This document shows positions 13,534-13,917 of a stretch of DNA of 13,917 bases, in pieces; within the stretch, counting starts at the first letter, position 1; every line of letters starts with the position of its first letter. Both the position numbers and the translations under genes were made by a program. The notes below the pieces were generated by a model. It searched no databases. It had not been told where the DNA came from and was given only the letters and a program-made list of their open reading frames with translations. Source of the DNA: Xanthobacteraceae bacterium (lineage in GTDB: Bacteria > Pseudomonadota > Alphaproteobacteria > Rhizobiales > Xanthobacteraceae); contig JASHVC010000758.1 in assembly GCA_030039655.1 (NCBI GenBank), forward strand, positions 1-13,917, in the 5' to 3' direction.

Positions 13534-13917
13534 ATGGCGCGCCACATTCCTCTGGCTCTGGCAACTATAGTGGCGTTCTTCCTAATCGCGCCGATGCTGG
13601 TCATCGTACCGATGTCGTTCTCAACCGCGATTTCCTTCGAGTTCCCGCCGCCAGGCTACTGGCTCGGCTACTACGCTCGCTATTTCCACAATGGCGCTTG
13701 GTTGAGCGCCACGGCGAATTCATTCGTCATAGCATTCGGCTGCATGGTGGTTACTATGGCGGTGGCGTTGCCGGCGGCATTCGGCTACGTGCGCTACCGC
13801 TTCCGCGGCAAAAGCGCGATGAACCTGATCGTCACCCTTCCGCTGATCGTCCCCGGTGTCGTCAGCGCGCTCGGCTATTACGGATTTCTCAGCCGTATCC
13901 ATCTGGTCGGAACGCAC
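13534..13917 (+). CDS. ABC transporter permease, PotC-like, 3' end cut by window
   Basis: This is the first 128 codons of a second permease of the same importer, open to the right edge. The N-terminus MARHIPLALATIVAFFLIAP forms the first membrane segment with APMLVIVPMSFS, the family-typical first helix and start of the periplasmic loop. The loop has PPPGYWLGYYARYF, matching PotC-type WYxxl/F patterns. The second and third membrane segments lie near 64-90 and 101-120. The ATG at 13534 directly follows the GTG at 13531 and the stop of the upstream permease; GGGGA about 6 nt upstream fits translation from this ATG. The EAA loop lies outside the window. It pairs with the PotB-like protein to form the membrane channel. 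Confidence 0.88.
   Translation, partial: MARHIPLALATIVAFFLIAPMLVIVPMSFSTAISFEFPPPGYWLGYYARYFHNGAWLSATANSFVIAFGCMVVTMAVALPAAFGYVRYRFRGKSAMNLIVTLPLIVPGVVSALGYYGFLSRIHLVGTH

Noticed and set aside
1..13917. Mobile elements, CRISPR arrays, tRNA or rRNA genes
   Set aside because: No transposase or integrase motifs, no regularly spaced repeats and no cloverleaf or rRNA sequence were recognised on either strand.

Overview
The window reads as an accessory catabolic and uptake region from a GC-rich Gram-negative bacterium. An alphaproteobacterium of the Bradyrhizobium/Rhodopseudomonas kind is the most likely source. That rests on general features (GC-rich codon use, many periplasmic binding proteins, twin-arginine export signals, NMT1/TauA-type and PotD-type transporters); no rRNA or phylogenetic marker is present, so the assignment is an inference.

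Block 1 (1-6766, all minus strand) looks like one operon. Read 5'->3' it encodes an ABC ATPase, an ABC permease overlapping it by ATGA, an isochorismatase-fold amidohydrolase, a long asparaginase-like protein, an extended SDR (NAD-dependent epimerase/dehydratase type), a Rieske non-heme iron oxygenase, and a second NitT/TauT-type permease cut by the left edge. Gaps are 16 to 131 bp. Four catabolic enzymes therefore sit between the permease genes of what is probably one importer.

Block 2 (7050-11115, plus strand) diverges from block 1 across a ~280 bp intergenic region. It encodes the NMT1/TauA-like binding protein that probably serves the block 1 transporter, then a small cupin, a metal-dependent amidohydrolase (amidohydrolase_2) and a TctC/Bug-type solute receptor with no TctA/TctB partners in view.

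Block 3 (11295-13917) is a second, unrelated ABC importer of the spermidine/putrescine (PotD/PotB/PotC) class. The binding protein is on the minus strand and two overlapping permease genes are on the plus strand, the second cut by the right edge. A previously easy-to-miss 52-codon ORF overlaps the 3' end of the binding-protein gene.

Working model (inference): the NitT/TauT importer brings in a small organic compound with amide-type nitrogen and probably an aromatic or unsaturated ring. The two amide hydrolases release ammonia or a carboxylate, the Rieske oxygenase and SDR oxidise the skeleton, and the cupin and amidohydrolase act on ring or ring-cleavage products. The substrate cannot be named from sequence. 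The most notable oddities are the altered active-site motif of the asparaginase-like protein, the missing canonical start plus in-frame amber codon before the conserved N-terminus of the ABC ATPase, and the hidden small ORF near 11295-11453. I see no rRNA, tRNA, CRISPR array, insertion sequence or transcriptional regulator.
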